A stretch of DNA of 64,000 bases, from NCBI GenBank assembly GCA_037190225.1, contig JBBCJL010000006.1:496001-560000 (forward strand), given 5' to 3'. Every line of letters begins with the position of its first letter. Position 1 is the first letter of the stretch. Shown piece after piece: positions 62,807-64,000 of this stretch. Under the pieces are notes generated by a model that ran no database searches, was not told where the DNA came from, and saw only the letters and a program-made list of their open reading frames with translations. Position numbers and translations under genes: made by a program. This DNA comes from MKSF01 sp037190225 (GTDB lineage Bacteria > Bacteroidota > Bacteroidia > Chitinophagales > Chitinophagaceae).

Positions 62807-63850
62807 TTACCTGATATTCCTTGCGTTAAGCGCTTCATGGTAACGCCGCGCGTTCACCAGGTGCTGCGCATAGGTTTCCGCAAAAACGTGGTAGCCGCTG
62901 AAATCCTCACGGGCGCAGAAATACAGGTATCCTGTCTGCTCGGGATGCAGCACCGCTTCAATGGATCTTTTGGAAGGGGTACAGATAGGCCCCGGCGGCA
63001 GCCCGGTATGCCTGTACGTATTGTAAGGCGAGCTGATCTGTGTATGCTCGTTAAGGATCCGCTTAATGGTAAAATCGTTCCAGGCAAATTTCACTGTAGG
63101 ATCGGCCTGCAGCGGCATGCCTTTCCGCAGCCGGTTCAGGTACACGCTGGCCACGGCAGGCTTTTCATCATGCTTATTGGTCTCCTCCTCCACGATGGAA
63201 GCGAGGGTGACCACCCCGGCGGGCTGCAGCTGCAGCGCCGCCGCCGCGGCTTTCCGCTCATCCGTCCAGTATTTTTCATAATAGGCCGCCAGCTTTTTCA
63301 GCAGGCCCTCCGCATCCGTATTCCACCAATACTCATAGGTATCCGGCAGCACCAGGCTCATCGCCGTATATTCATTGAGCCCGTACTGCTGCAGGAAATC
63401 CCTGTCACGAAGCAACTGTCTCAGGGCCGCCGTATCGGTCTCCAGCCGCTGCGATACAAAAGCAATAAGATCATCTTTGGTCCGGAATTTATTGATCACC
63501 AGCTTTACCGGCTCCTGCTTCCCGTTTCGCAGCTTCCTGACAATGGCATAATTGCCTTCATACGGACCGATCCTGTATTTGCCCGGCCTTACCTTTTTGT
63601 CAAGACCTGCCTGCCGTGCCAGTAGCCTGAAAGAGGTGCTATTGCTCAGCACACGCTGCTCCTCCATCTGCCGGAGCAGGTCATCGAAGGAAGACCCCGT
63701 CCTGATATACACATACCCTTCCCTGAAATCCCCGCTGACATTATTCATAAAGGTGCGGTAAGCCAGCCAGCCGCCCGCGGCCAGCAAGAGGATGATCACT
63801 GTCAGGAAGACCTTGCTTCTTTTGCGTTGCTTACCGGGAGTACGAGGCAT
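62807..63850 (-). CDS. mltG: Endolytic peptidoglycan transglycosylase MltG
   Basis: 347 residues. The basic N-terminus and one membrane helix (about 14-33, VFLTVIILLLAAGGWLAYRTF) anchor it in the inner membrane. The LysM-like subdomain precedes the YceG catalytic domain with ASIVEEETNKHDEKPAVASVYLNRL (catalytic Glu, about 217) and LQADPTVKFA. STPYNTYRHTGLPPGPI is read here as SSPYNTYRHTGLPPGPI, the conserved C-terminal motif. It cuts nascent glycan strands and sets their length. A minus-strand TATCTTTG box (63885-63892) lies upstream. Confidence 0.95.
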   Translation of the reverse strand: MPRTPGKQRKRSKVFLTVIILLLAAGGWLAYRTFMNNVSGDFREGYVYIRTGSSFDDLLRQMEEQRVLSNSTSFRLLARQAGLDKKVRPGKYRIGPYEGNYAIVRKLRNGKQEPVKLVINKFRTKDDLIAFVSQRLETDTAALRQLLRDRDFLQQYGLNEYTAMSLVLPDTYEYWWNTDAEGLLKKLAAYYEKYWTDERKAAAAALQLQPAGVVTLASIVEEETNKHDEKPAVASVYLNRLRKGMPLQADPTVKFAWNDFTIKRILNEHTQISSPYNTYRHTGLPPGPICTPSKRSIEAVLHPEQTGYLYFCAREDFSGYHVFAETYAQHLVNARRYHEALNARNIR

Positions 63851-63977
63851 ATCAGAATACGTATTTGAAAATAATTAGTGCTATCAAAGATATTGAATCA
63901 GGGATGGAAAAATACTTAATAAAACATTAATTGCATTTATTCGCGCCGGCGGCCCCCGTAAAGCGGGGAATATTCTT

Positions 63978-63985
63978 TAACTTTG
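63978..63985 (+). promoter_or_regulatory. -7 box of a gene starting at the right edge
   Basis: TAACTTTG matches TAnnTTTG. A possible ATG lies at 63996-63998, but only two bases follow it, so the gene cannot be identified. It would be divergent from mltG. Confidence 0.45.
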
Positions 63986-64000
63986 AGGTACATACATGCA

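Overview
The window comes from a member of the Bacteroidota, most likely the Chitinophagaceae or a close relative. Four things support this. Many starts are preceded by the Bacteroidota -7 box TAnnTTTG, twice with a TTTG -33 box at exactly 19 bases. PorX and a T9SS sorting domain indicate a type IX secretion system. BshA (bacillithiol synthesis), an animal-type glutaminyl cyclase, a PUR-domain protein and the OmpA/TSP3 porin layout are typical of this phylum. Shine-Dalgarno sites are mostly absent. The family placement is inference; no rRNA is present.

The first 43 kb is chromosomal housekeeping in short operons. It runs: kdsB (cut by the left edge), a CBS protein, an alpha/beta hydrolase, a PLP decarboxylase, an AhpD-like protein and a LolC/E-type permease on the minus strand; recN-folC-glutaminyl cyclase on the plus strand; redox enzymes, a TPR lipoprotein-like protein, an acyl carrier protein, the PUR protein and dapF; then a GNAT and an M42 peptidase, two tandem tRNA-Thr(TGT) genes, a LYS1-like dehydrogenase and carA. 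Next come a serine hydrolase with a small beta-barrel, NDH-2, a VOC protein, rpe, a ferredoxin divergent from a LuxC-type acyl-CoA reductase, pyrD and clpB. A frameshifted T9SS cargo gene follows, then bshA, an orphan ketoacyl synthase/hotdog pair, an M20 amidohydrolase, a CPBP membrane protein, a DUF721 protein, a ZIP transporter, an OmpA-family porin and mnmE.

From about 43.2 to 53.9 kb is a visibly more AT-rich defence island. It begins exactly at the 3' end of mnmE, a site type used by SGI1-like elements. It carries a complete type I restriction-modification system (hsdM-hsdS-hsdR, overlapping reading frames), a YgjP-type metallopeptidase overlapping hsdR by one base, a GmrSD-like DUF262/DUF1524 protein and an unrecognised protein with a SANT/Myb-like C-terminus. 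It ends in an intergenic stretch with a degenerate repeat of about 21 nt. No integrase is visible.

From 53.9 to 60.7 kb lies the most intriguing chromosomal cluster. It holds a ThiF(E1)-nitroreductase fusion (MoeY/Rv1355c-like), a GNAT-fold protein overlapping a 7TMR-DISM histidine kinase, a receiver-histidine kinase hybrid, and a tail-to-tail single-domain-type response regulator. The layout suggests a small-molecule biosynthesis and signalling unit, but its function is unknown. PorX (T9SS regulator) and MltG close the window on the minus strand.
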